Positions 1 through 6,824 of a stretch of 8,030 bases of DNA are shown here, one piece after another. The translations under genes and the position numbers were made by a program. Below the pieces are notes generated by a model. It was not told the origin of the DNA and made no database searches. It worked only from the letters and a program-made list of their open reading frames with translations. This stretch comes from Bacteroidota bacterium (GTDB lineage Bacteria > Bacteroidota > Bacteroidia > Bacteroidales > Paludibacteraceae), in contig JAFNAU010000128.1 of assembly GCA_017860335.1 (NCBI GenBank), forward strand, positions 1-8,030, in the 5' to 3' direction. Position 1 is the stretch's first letter; the number at the start of each line of letters is the position of its first letter.

Positions 1-1109
1 ATTTTGGAAGAATCATACATAGGCACCATATCGGGATATCCAAGCAATTTTTCGTCGGCTGTGGATGATCTCATTTTCACAGAAGAAAAAGTGCCGGGAT
101 CATTCCATTCGTACGCGCTTCTTATGGCGTCGATGGTGTAGGCATCGCCATTAGCAAAAGTAGTGATATCTGCAACCGGATCGGGATAGTTCAGGGAAAC
201 TGAACCTGATTTATAGTTTGAGCCGTTGATGTTTGCAGTTCTCATCCTGTCAAGCATTTCGCCGGCTGAAGCCCAGTCAGTCAGAGAATTAATCCTATCG
301 AAAGAAACTGTACTGTTATAGTCAACTGACATGACATTCTTTTTACCGGTTTTGGTAGTGATGAGCACAACTCCGTTGGCACCTCTCGATCCGTAAATGG
401 CTGTCGATGAGGCATCTTTTAAAATTTCCATGGAAGCAATATCATTGGGATTGATATCGTTCATATCACCCATAAGTATAACACCATCAACCACATACAA
501 AGGAGTATTGGAGGCGTTGATAGATCTTGTACCACGAATAACCACAGCCGAAATTTCACCGGGACGTCCATTAGTCTGGATATCTACACCGGCAGCTTTA
601 CCCTGCATAGCCTGGATGGCATTCTGCACAGGTCTTTCCTTAATGGTTTTTTCCGACATCTGGATAAGAGCTCCCGTAACGTCGCTTTTTTTCACGGTTC
701 CGTAACCTACTACCACCAATTCGTCGAGGGTGGCAATATCATCAGGCAAGGTGATGTTCAGGGTTCTGTTGACACCCACTTCTTGTATCACGTTTTTATA
801 GCCAACACTACTAAATGACAACACGGCATCATTCCCTACATTAATGGTATAACGACCATCGACATTGGTAATAACCCCGTTTTTAGTTCCCTGTTCTCTT
901 ACGGTTACCCCTATAATAGGTTCGCCCGAACTATCGGATACGATACCAGTAACAGTTTTTTTAGGTTGTTGCGATTGAAGACTGTTTTCCGCGGACGCGG
1001 AAAAACTTGCAGTAAAAAAGACAAGGCCCATTAACAATACATAATGAACCAGGCTCGTTTTTTTCAGATAAACAAGTTTATCCGAATAACTAAGAATTTT
1101 GTTTTTCAT
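1..1109 (-). CDS. SusC/RagA-family TonB-linked outer-membrane receptor, N-terminal part (runs off left edge)
   Basis: This outer-membrane protein imports glycans or oligosaccharides with energy from TonB, normally together with a SusD lipoprotein. I translated 369 codons from the ATG at 1109-1107; the frame is open to the window edge, and a whole protein would be near 1000 residues. Residues 1-40 form a signal peptide with a hydrophobic core near 22-37 and a likely cut after ASA. Residues 52-121 form the carboxypeptidase-regulatory-like domain (VTGIVSDSSGEPIIGV, then DGRYTINV). Residues 129-138 (DELVVVGYGT) are the TonB-box region typical of the family. The plug domain follows, with the SusC signature around 191-210 (IRGTRSIN, PLYVVDGV) and EILKDASSTAIYGSRGANGV at 228-247. 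No alternative start is needed, and an A/T-rich leader precedes the ATG. It is divergent from rhaB, which suggests, but does not prove, that its substrate contains rhamnose. The family is certain; the substrate is inferred. Confidence 0.96.
   Translation of the reverse strand, partial: MKNKILSYSDKLVYLKKTSLVHYVLLMGLVFFTASFSASAENSLQSQQPKKTVTGIVSDSSGEPIIGVTVREQGTKNGVITNVDGRYTINVGNDAVLSFSSVGYKNVIQEVGVNRTLNITLPDDIATLDELVVVGYGTVKKSDVTGALIQMSEKTIKERPVQNAIQAMQGKAAGVDIQTNGRPGEISAVVIRGTRSINASNTPLYVVDGVILMGDMNDINPNDIASMEILKDASSTAIYGSRGANGVVLITTKTGKKNVMSVDYNSTVSFDRINSLTDWASAGEMLDRMRTANINGSNYKSGSVSLNYPDPVADITTFANGDAYTIDAIRSAYEWNDPGTFSSVKMRSSTADEKLLGYPDMVPMYDSSK
985..1004. other. Perfect 8-bp hairpin inside the susC-like signal-peptide coding region
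   Basis: TTTTCCGC (985-992) is followed by a four-base loop and then GCGGAAAA (997-1004), a perfect inverted repeat. On the coding strand it spans the codons for the end of the signal peptide, around the predicted ASA cleavage site, about 105 bases into the gene. It could form a stable hairpin in the mRNA. It may be a by-product of the Ser-Ala-Ser-Ala-Glu coding sequence and no function is shown. Confidence 0.4.
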
Positions 1110-1278
1110 TTGTTAAAAATTTAATTTTTAAGGTAATCGATTATATGGAATAATGGAATAATTAGCATTCGCCGGAGTAAATTGAAAAAGCATAAATAAT
1201 GCACTTTCATTCACCCATCTATAATGGTTCCGGATAACAGAGAGTAGATTTAAGAGAAATAAGGTAAAATTTCAATCG

Positions 1279-1308
1279 CAAAAATAATATCTGTTTTATT
1301 TTCGCAAG
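1279..1308 (-). promoter_or_regulatory. Predicted promoter of the susC-like gene
   Basis: Read on the minus strand, TATTTTTG (1286-1279) matches the Bacteroidota -7 consensus TAnnTTTG. CTTG lies 18 bases upstream (1308-1305), close to the -33 TTTG element. Transcription would start near 1272 and leave a leader of about 160 bases before the ATG at 1109. Confidence 0.5.
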
Positions 1309-1557
1309 TATGAAAAACGATATAAAAAGTTAGATTTTTGATATTTTTTTCACATGGAAAATATACAAAGGAGTTGTTGATATTATTGCTGATTATCTGT
1401 TTATTAGAATCATCTATTAATAAATGACATTCTGGTACTGAAAAGTAAAAAATAGCATAATGTCAGGATCTATACTTAGTATTTGATGCATACATTTTAT
1501 CTGATTTGGCTCTTCGGTTAAAAAAAGTGGATCATTTGGAAAAAAAATCACTTATTC

Positions 1558-1588
1558 TTTGTCAATATATATATTTAACGTAAATTTG
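1558..1588 (+). promoter_or_regulatory. Strong Bacteroidota-type promoter, distal, facing rhaB
   Basis: TTTG (1558-1561), a 19-base spacer and TAAATTTG (1581-1588) match both consensus elements of Bacteroidota sigma promoters with the usual spacing. This is the best promoter match I found in the window. Transcription would start near 1595, about 455 bases before rhaB, and would run through the palindrome cluster. It may give rhaB a long leader or drive an unannotated small RNA. Confidence 0.5.
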
Positions 1589-1644
1589 ACATAAGGAATA
1601 GTTCGTTAGTACTTAAATATCAACAGAAAGCGTGTTTTTGTTTT

Positions 1645-1775
1645 GATTCATTTCCCATAGGGAATTGATATATTTATCCCCTAACGGGGATTCTTATTTA
1701 TTTAACAACCTATTTCTAAGGACATTAATTCCCTGCGGGAATACAGATTTTGTATTTGAGATGGTTAAATGAATT
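1645..1775 (+). repeat. Cluster of three G/C-capped palindromes: REP-like element or structured RNA
   Basis: Three short inverted repeats stand out in A/T-rich sequence: TTCCC-ATA-GGGAA (1652-1664), ATCCCC-TAAC-GGGGAT (1676-1691) and ATTCCC-TGC-GGGAAT (1728-1742). The right arm of the first can instead pair with the left arm of the third (1658-1669 with 1724-1735), giving 12 base pairs that enclose the second. Its two wobble pairs work only in plus-strand RNA. GATTCATTT (1645-1653) can pair with AAATGAATT (1767-1775) and close the whole element. It may be a dispersed palindromic repeat or a structured leader made from the promoter at 1558-1588. I cannot tell which from one copy. Confidence 0.45.
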
Positions 1776-1991
1776 TATATATCAAACTCTCGTTAATTAG
1801 TAGAACCGGCAGTATTCATTATATGTCAGTCGAAATCAACATCTGAAATATTAAATTTTCGCAATGACACGACAAATTATCAATGAATAATTACTACTTT
1901 ATAATAGCATATTACAATTCCGGATCTTTCATGTCGATCCCCCGTTAGAAATAATATCAAATAATATATTTATTAAATCATTTTTTCATCA

Positions 1992-2019
1992 TTCCGATTT
2001 TCAATAATCTCTATTTTTG
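1992..2019 (+). promoter_or_regulatory. Predicted proximal promoter of the rhaBAT operon
   Basis: TATTTTTG (2012-2019) matches the Bacteroidota -7 consensus TAnnTTTG. The -33 region is poor (TTCC at 1992-1995, 16 bases upstream), as expected for a promoter that needs an activator. Transcription would start near 2026 and leave a leader of about 25 bases before the rhaB ATG. The -7 region and the next four bases are identical to the divergent susC-like promoter. Confidence 0.5.
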
Positions 2020-2050
2020 CGATGTTATATTTATTAATTTTAGATTTATC

Positions 2051-3535
2051 ATGAGTGAAAACACAGAAACCTCGTTCTTAGCCATCGATTTAGGAGCATC
2101 AAGTGGAAGAGCAATACTGGGAACCATCCAGAACAACCGGGTGGAATTAAAAGAAATCAATCGTTTTGTCAATCCAATTATTGACGTCAACGGACGCTTG
2201 TACTGGAACCTGTTTCATTTGTACAACGAAATACTAAAATCACTGAAGCTAATAAAATCGGAGGATGCACAAATTGTCTCTTTGGGTGTTGACACCTGGG
2301 GAGTTGACTTTGTTTGTTTCGGAAAGGACGGTGAACCCCTGAGAATGCCTTACTGCTACAGGGACACACACACTTTCGGCGCACCGGAGAAATTTTTCGA
2401 AAAAATGAGCAGGAAGGATGTCTATATGAAAACAGGAATTCAGATTATGAATTTCAATACCCTTTTTCAGCTTTCTACTCAACTTGAGGAAAATAATTCC
2501 ATATATCCGTTCGTTGATAAGATTCTCTTCATGCCCGACGCATTATCGTATTTACTTACCGGACAAATGGTTACCGAATATACCATCGCTTCCACCTCGC
2601 AAATGCTCAATCCGTACGAAAGAACATTCGATACATCATTACTTGAGATGATCAACCTGAGTACCGACAAATTTGCTCCGGTTGTTTCTTCGGGAACTGT
2701 TATCGGAAAACTGTCGGCATCTGTTACGCATCAAACAGGTCTGGATGACATTTCAGTAATTGCAGTTGCCGGACATGACACCGCTTCGGCTGTACTGGCC
2801 ACACCTGCTGAAAACGAGAATTTTGCCTATCTGAGCTCAGGAACCTGGTCGCTGATGGGTATCGAATCGGCAGAACCAGTCATTAACGAAGAAACTTATA
2901 GCCTCAATTTTACAAATGAAGGTGGATCTGATGGCACTATCCGGCTACTGAAAAATATCTGCGGGATGTGGCTAATTGAACAATGTAAAAAAGAATGGGA
3001 AACAAACGGAACGGTAACCTATCAGGAAATTGTACAGGCAGCTGAAGCCGCAATACCTTTCAAATGTTTCATTAACCCGGACTCCCCTTGTTTTGCAAGT
3101 CCTCAGTCAATGATAAGCGCCATTCAAACTTACTGCAATCAAACAGGACAATATGTCCCGCAAACAATGGGCGAAATAGCACGGTGTATCTACGAAAGTC
3201 TCGCCTTCCGTTATAAACAGGTACTGGCCAATCTGCAAAACCTGGCCTCATTCCCCATTGACACGCTGCACATAATCGGCGGAGGATCACAGAATACAAT
3301 GCTTAATTCATTTACCGCAAATGCAATCGGAAAACCAGTAATTGCAGGACCATCAGAAGCCACAGCTATAGGAAATATACTGCTGCAGGCACAAGCCGCC
3401 GGATTGGTACAGGATAAAAAAGAAATCCGCCGGATAATCCGAAATTCAGTGGAACTGAAAACTATTGAACCTCAGAACACTTCCTTATGGGAAGAAAACT
3501 ATACTAATTACCTGAAAACATACAAAGAATTATAA
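2051..3535 (+). CDS. rhaB: Rhamnulokinase
   Basis: This cytoplasmic FGGY-family sugar kinase phosphorylates L-rhamnulose with ATP to L-rhamnulose 1-phosphate, the second step of L-rhamnose catabolism. It has 494 residues, the usual family length. The N-terminal phosphate-binding motif is at 11-23 (AIDLGASSGRAIL). SLGVDTWGVDF (77-87) and YCYRDTHT (101-108) belong to the sugar-binding domain. GHD at 241-243 supplies the catalytic aspartate, D243. The nucleotide-binding half shows YLSSGTWSLMG (260-270) and IGGGSQN (409-415) followed by GPSEATAIGN (433-442). These match RhaB rather than xylulose or glycerol kinases. The ATG at 2051 leaves about 25 bases to the proximal promoter, and no Shine-Dalgarno site is visible. 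It is the first gene of the operon; rhaA starts 21 bases after its stop. Confidence 0.96.
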   Translation: MSENTETSFLAIDLGASSGRAILGTIQNNRVELKEINRFVNPIIDVNGRLYWNLFHLYNEILKSLKLIKSEDAQIVSLGVDTWGVDFVCFGKDGEPLRMPYCYRDTHTFGAPEKFFEKMSRKDVYMKTGIQIMNFNTLFQLSTQLEENNSIYPFVDKILFMPDALSYLLTGQMVTEYTIASTSQMLNPYERTFDTSLLEMINLSTDKFAPVVSSGTVIGKLSASVTHQTGLDDISVIAVAGHDTASAVLATPAENENFAYLSSGTWSLMGIESAEPVINEETYSLNFTNEGGSDGTIRLLKNICGMWLIEQCKKEWETNGTVTYQEIVQAAEAAIPFKCFINPDSPCFASPQSMISAIQTYCNQTGQYVPQTMGEIARCIYESLAFRYKQVLANLQNLASFPIDTLHIIGGGSQNTMLNSFTANAIGKPVIAGPSEATAIGNILLQAQAAGLVQDKKEIRRIIRNSVELKTIEPQNTSLWEENYTNYLKTYKEL

Positions 3536-3556
3536 ATACAATAAAAAGACATTTTT

Positions 3557-4816
3557 ATGAAATCAGTACAGATTAAACAAGCATATGAAGATGCAAAAGC
3601 TCAATATGCAGCGTTGGGTGTTGATGTTGACAAAGCCCTCAACCAACTGGACGAATTATCTATTTCAATACAGTGCTGGCAATCGGACGATGTAACCGGT
3701 TTCGAAAACCCCGACGGTCAACTTACAGGAGGAATTCAGGCAACCGGTAATTATCCGGGGAAAGCACGCACCATTGATGAGCTGAAACAGGACATTGAGA
3801 AAGTAATTAAACTCATTCCTGGCAAACACCGGTTGAGTTTACATGCCATTTATGGTGATTTCGGAGGTGAATTTGTTGACAGAGACCAGATTGAACCCAA
3901 ACATTTTCAGTCGTGGATTGACTGGGCAAAAAAAGTGGGAATAAAAATTGATTTCAACTCTACATTCTTCTCACATCCGAAGTCGGGAAATTATTCCCTT
4001 TCGAGTTTTGACCCCGAAATCAGAAATTTCTGGAAAAACCACCTTCGCGCCTGCCGTAAAATCGCAGCAGAAATTGGTCGTCAACAAGGATCACCCTGCG
4101 TTCACAACATCTGGGTGCATGATGGAGAAAAAGACAAAACCGTTTCACGCTACGCGCACAGGAAATTACTCCAGGAATCGCTTGACGAAGTACTTGCCGA
4201 AAAATACGACACCAACTATCTGAAAGACAGCATCGAGTGTAAACTTTTCGGAATAGGCAGTGAATGCTATGTAGTAGGTTCACACGAATTTTATATGGGT
4301 TATGCCGTAAAAAACAACATGCTTCTCACCCTCGATGCAGGTCACTTCCACCCCACCGAAGGTATTGCCGATAAAATATCATCGATGTTGCTTTACCTTC
4401 CCGAAATAGCCTTGCACGTTAGCCGTCCCGAACGCTGGGACAGCGATCACGTAGTTATTCTGAACGATGCACTGCTTGAACTGACTCAGGAAATAGTACG
4501 CTCGGGTCAAATGAAACGTGTCAATGTAGGTCTGGATTATTTCGACGCATCCATCAACCGTATCGGCGCATACGTAGTGGGTATCCGTTCTACTCAGAAA
4601 GCCATGCTGCAAGCCATGCTCGAACCAACCGAAAAACTGAGGGAATACGAAGTACAAGACAAAAACTTCCAGCGGATGGCATATCTCGAAGAATTGAAAG
4701 CGTTGCCCTGGAATGCTGTATATAATTACTATTGCCTGCAACAGGGAATAGCCGTGGGCGATGCATATATCAAAGAGATTGAAGACTACGAAAACACGGT
4801 TACATCCAAAAGATAA
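3557..4816 (+). CDS. rhaA: L-rhamnose isomerase
   Basis: This cytoplasmic metalloenzyme interconverts L-rhamnose and L-rhamnulose, the first intracellular step of the pathway. It has 419 residues, the same length as the E. coli enzyme. All metal ligands known from E. coli RhaA can be placed with a constant offset of seven: E227, D260, H287 and D327 for the structural site, and H263, D295 and D297 for the catalytic site. They lie in the motifs IECKLFGIGSE (226-236), LDAGHFHPTE (259-268), LHVSRPERWDSDHV (286-299) and GLDYFDASINR (325-335). The full set argues for an active enzyme. It sits between rhaB (21-base gap) and the permease gene (6-base gap), so all three are probably one transcript. 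The start is preceded by an A-rich stretch typical of Bacteroidota genes. Confidence 0.97.
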   Translation: MKSVQIKQAYEDAKAQYAALGVDVDKALNQLDELSISIQCWQSDDVTGFENPDGQLTGGIQATGNYPGKARTIDELKQDIEKVIKLIPGKHRLSLHAIYGDFGGEFVDRDQIEPKHFQSWIDWAKKVGIKIDFNSTFFSHPKSGNYSLSSFDPEIRNFWKNHLRACRKIAAEIGRQQGSPCVHNIWVHDGEKDKTVSRYAHRKLLQESLDEVLAEKYDTNYLKDSIECKLFGIGSECYVVGSHEFYMGYAVKNNMLLTLDAGHFHPTEGIADKISSMLLYLPEIALHVSRPERWDSDHVVILNDALLELTQEIVRSGQMKRVNVGLDYFDASINRIGAYVVGIRSTQKAMLQAMLEPTEKLREYEVQDKNFQRMAYLEELKALPWNAVYNYYCLQQGIAVGDAYIKEIEDYENTVTSKR

Positions 4817-4822
4817 CGGGAG

Positions 4823-5854
4823 ATGAACACAATTATAGGTTTGCTGATCATTGCAATAGGAAGTATGGGCCAGTCAAGCTCATACGTTCCTATCAAAAAA
4901 GTTAAAACCTGGGCTTGGGAGAGTTTCTGGCTGGTTCAGGGCATTTTTGCCTGGCTGATATTTCCCTATCTTGGAGCATTGCTCGCTGTACCCGACGGAC
5001 ACTCTTTATTCGAGATACTATCGTCGGGCGATGGAGCAGCCTGGAAAGCCATGTTTTTTGGCGCGCTCTGGGGAGTTGGTGGCCTTACCTTTGGTCTGAG
5101 CATGCGCTATCTGGGCGTTGCTCTCGGGCAGAGTATCGCGCTCGGCACCTGTTCGGCTTTCGGAACACTCATTCCGGCACTGATGACCGGTACCGATTTG
5201 CTGCACGGCAAAGGACTGATTCTTTTAATCGGTGTTAGTGTAGCCATTGCAGGTATAGCAGTAATCGGATATGCCGGAAGTCTTCGTGCTAAAAACATGA
5301 CCGAAGAACAGAAAAAAGCAGCCATCAAGGATTTCGCGCTAGGCAAAGGATTACTGGTCGCTATTCTGGCCGGTGTGATGAGCGCCTGTTTCAGTCTGGG
5401 TCTCGAAGCAGCCGAACCGTTAAAAGTTGCTGCTCTGGGTATGGGTACCAAAGCATTGTATGCCGGACTTCCTGCCATACTGATGATAACACTGGGAGGC
5501 TTTGTAACAAACGCTGTCTATTGTATTTACCAGAATTTTAAGAATAAAACACAAAAAGACTATTTCAAAATACCAGGCAATGTTCTGTTCAACAATCTGT
5601 TGTTCTGTGCACTGGCGGGAATTCTGTGGTATTCACAATTTTTCGGGCTGGCACTCGGAAAAAGTTTCCTGACAGAAGGCAGTACCATGATGGCATTTTC
5701 GTGGAGTATTCTGATGTCGCTGAATGTAACCTTCAGCAATGTATGGGGAATAATTCTGAAAGAATGGAAAGGAGCCGGTAAAAAAGCTGTAGGATATCTC
5801 GTTATAGGAATGTTAATATTGATCTTTTCTTTGATAATACCTAGTTTGTTCTGA
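4823..5854 (+). CDS. rhaT: L-rhamnose permease (RhaT-type sugar/proton symporter)
   Basis: This inner-membrane transporter brings L-rhamnose into the cytoplasm, in E. coli by symport with a cation. It has 343 residues against 344 in E. coli. Hydrophobicity suggests ten membrane segments, near 2-18, 33-56, 75-93, 97-120, 131-152, 174-196, 211-237, 254-276, 290-311 and 322-340. Family hallmarks are YVPIKKVKTWAWESFW (21-36), GALWGVGGLTFGLSMRYLG (80-98), GILWYSQFFG (266-275) and LKEWKGAGKKAV (312-323), all close to RhaT motifs. The start lies six bases after the rhaA stop, indicating translational coupling. GGGAG directly abuts the ATG, too close to act as a normal Shine-Dalgarno site. The context with rhaB and rhaA supports the substrate. 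Confidence 0.94.
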   Translation: MNTIIGLLIIAIGSMGQSSSYVPIKKVKTWAWESFWLVQGIFAWLIFPYLGALLAVPDGHSLFEILSSGDGAAWKAMFFGALWGVGGLTFGLSMRYLGVALGQSIALGTCSAFGTLIPALMTGTDLLHGKGLILLIGVSVAIAGIAVIGYAGSLRAKNMTEEQKKAAIKDFALGKGLLVAILAGVMSACFSLGLEAAEPLKVAALGMGTKALYAGLPAILMITLGGFVTNAVYCIYQNFKNKTQKDYFKIPGNVLFNNLLFCALAGILWYSQFFGLALGKSFLTEGSTMMAFSWSILMSLNVTFSNVWGIILKEWKGAGKKAVGYLVIGMLILIFSLIIPSLF

Positions 5855-5871
5855 GATTTTTTTTAATTTTG
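5845..5871 (+). promoter_or_regulatory. Possible promoter of the araC-family gene
   Basis: TAATTTTG (5864-5871) matches the -7 consensus TAnnTTTG. A TTTG lies at 5845-5848, but the 15-base spacer is shorter than usual. The site is in the gap after rhaT, about 43 bases before the regulator's ATG. It would let the regulator be made independently of the operon it probably controls. Confidence 0.35.
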
Positions 5872-5913
5872 TCGTTAATACCTCAAAATCTGAAACAACA
5901 CAACTGATTTACC

Positions 5914-6720
5914 ATGAGATTTAACGACTTTGCCATTGACTTCAAATACTTGATAGTCAATGAAAGGGATAAGAAATTTGGGTTGACTGTCAATACTGTT
6001 GGCTTTCAACCCATTGCTCCATTTCAGTTTGTTTATATCACTAAAGGAAAAGGTATTTTTACCTCCGAAACAACAAAAAAACAAACAGTACGAAAAGGTC
6101 AAATCATTATTTTATTCCCCGGGCAGTGGCATACCTACTGTCCCGACCCGGATACCGGCTGGAATGAATATTATATTGGATTTGAAGGTTCAATTATAAA
6201 TTCTGTTATTCAGAACAGCTTCATCTCAATGGAAAACCAGGTTCTGGATGTTGGATTTAATGAAGATTTGGTCCATCTGTTTTCCACAGCCATCAAAGTT
6301 GCCAAAGAAGATAAAAAGTCATCGCAGCAATACCTCTCGGGTATCGTGTTTCATATTCTGGGCACAATATTGTCATTATCCGAAAATAAAAGCATTGAAT
6401 CCAATGAATACGGGCAGATTATTGAAAGAGCAAAAATGATTATGCTTGAAAATGTCAAAAATGTAATTGACATTCAGGAACTTGCAAGTAATCTTGGCAC
6501 CAGCTATTCGTGGTTCAGAAAAGTTTTCAAAGAATATACTGGTTACTCACCCGCTCACTATTTTCAGGAACTAAAACTCCGGAAAGCCAAGGAACTGCTG
6601 GCAGAAACATCCATTCCGATAAAAGAGATTGCTTATGAACTGAATTTCAGTTCGTATGGATATTTTCTGTCTTTCTTCAAAAAACGGGTGGGATGCACAC
6701 CTTTTGAATACCGGAGTTAA
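5914..6720 (+). CDS. AraC-family transcriptional regulator, probable rhamnose-responsive activator (RhaR-type)
   Basis: This is a cytoplasmic DNA-binding regulator of 268 residues. The N-terminal part (about 10-100) is a cupin-like ligand-binding domain, seen in FVYITKGKGIF (39-49), the KGQIIILFPGQWHTYCP stretch (61-77) and WNEYYIGFEG (83-92). The C-terminal AraC domain (about 168-266) has two helix-turn-helix motifs. The first is around 186-207 (IDIQELASNLGTSYSWFRKVF). The second is around 234-256 (IPIKEIAYELNFSSYGYFLSFF), ending in the usual GCTPFEYR. It lies 59 bases after the rhaT stop on the same strand, with its own promoter-like site and a strong terminator after it. In Bacteroides thetaiotaomicron the rhamnose operon is controlled by an AraC-family activator, RhaR, so the same role is inferred here from position. 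The effector is not proven by sequence, so I leave the symbol empty. Confidence 0.88.
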   Translation: MRFNDFAIDFKYLIVNERDKKFGLTVNTVGFQPIAPFQFVYITKGKGIFTSETTKKQTVRKGQIIILFPGQWHTYCPDPDTGWNEYYIGFEGSIINSVIQNSFISMENQVLDVGFNEDLVHLFSTAIKVAKEDKKSSQQYLSGIVFHILGTILSLSENKSIESNEYGQIIERAKMIMLENVKNVIDIQELASNLGTSYSWFRKVFKEYTGYSPAHYFQELKLRKAKELLAETSIPIKEIAYELNFSSYGYFLSFFKKRVGCTPFEYRS

Positions 6721-6749
6721 AATCATTGCGCTGTGATACATTTGAAATA

Positions 6750-6790
6750 AAAAGGCAGTGAACGGGTTACAATCTGAGTCACTGCCTTTT
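6750..6790. terminator. Bidirectional intrinsic terminator between convergent genes
   Basis: AAAAGGCAGTGA (6750-6761) and TCACTGCCTTTT (6779-6790) form a perfect 12-bp stem with a 17-base loop. The stem ends in an A-run on the left and a T-run on the right, so it can terminate transcription from either side. It lies 30 bases after the araC-family stop and 35 bases after the stop of the convergent lplA-like gene. Confidence 0.85.
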
Positions 6791-6824
6791 CAATATTATA
6801 TCACTCACTTTCAGCACTTTTACT

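Larger units (their letters stand above)
1110..2050. other. Long A/T-rich divergent intergenic region, no supportable gene
   Basis: These 941 bases separate the divergent susC-like gene and rhaB. No reading frame here looks coding: the ones I followed are short and lack family features. Within it I see three promoter-like sites (minus strand 1279-1308; plus strand 1558-1588 and 1992-2019), a palindrome cluster at 1645-1775, and a small tandem repeat of ATGGAATA at 1145-1160. The remaining sequence shows nothing I can name. Sites for the AraC-family regulator are expected here, but I could not identify a convincing pair of half-sites. Confidence 0.8.

Noticed and set aside
397..705. Plus-strand open frame of 102 codons
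   Set aside because: It lies wholly inside and opposite the plug domain of the SusC-like gene, whose minus-strand translation is unmistakable; no family features in this frame.
1145..1162. Tandem ATGGAATA repeat in the susC leader
   Set aside because: Only two units in A/T-rich sequence; too little to call an operator or a repeat element.
1769..1846. Plus-strand 25-codon frame downstream of the distal promoter
   Set aside because: Short, with no ribosome-binding signal or recognisable features; expected by chance in this A/T-rich sequence.
4379..4741. Minus-strand open frame of 120 codons opposite rhaA
   Set aside because: Antisense to rhaA, which carries all its metal ligands across this stretch.
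4817..4822. GGGAG as a Shine-Dalgarno site for rhaT
   Set aside because: It abuts the ATG with no spacing, and Shine-Dalgarno sites are little used in Bacteroidota.
5107..5478. Minus-strand open frame of 123 codons opposite rhaT
   Set aside because: Antisense to a well-supported membrane transporter; low-complexity composition typical of the reverse strand of a hydrophobic protein.
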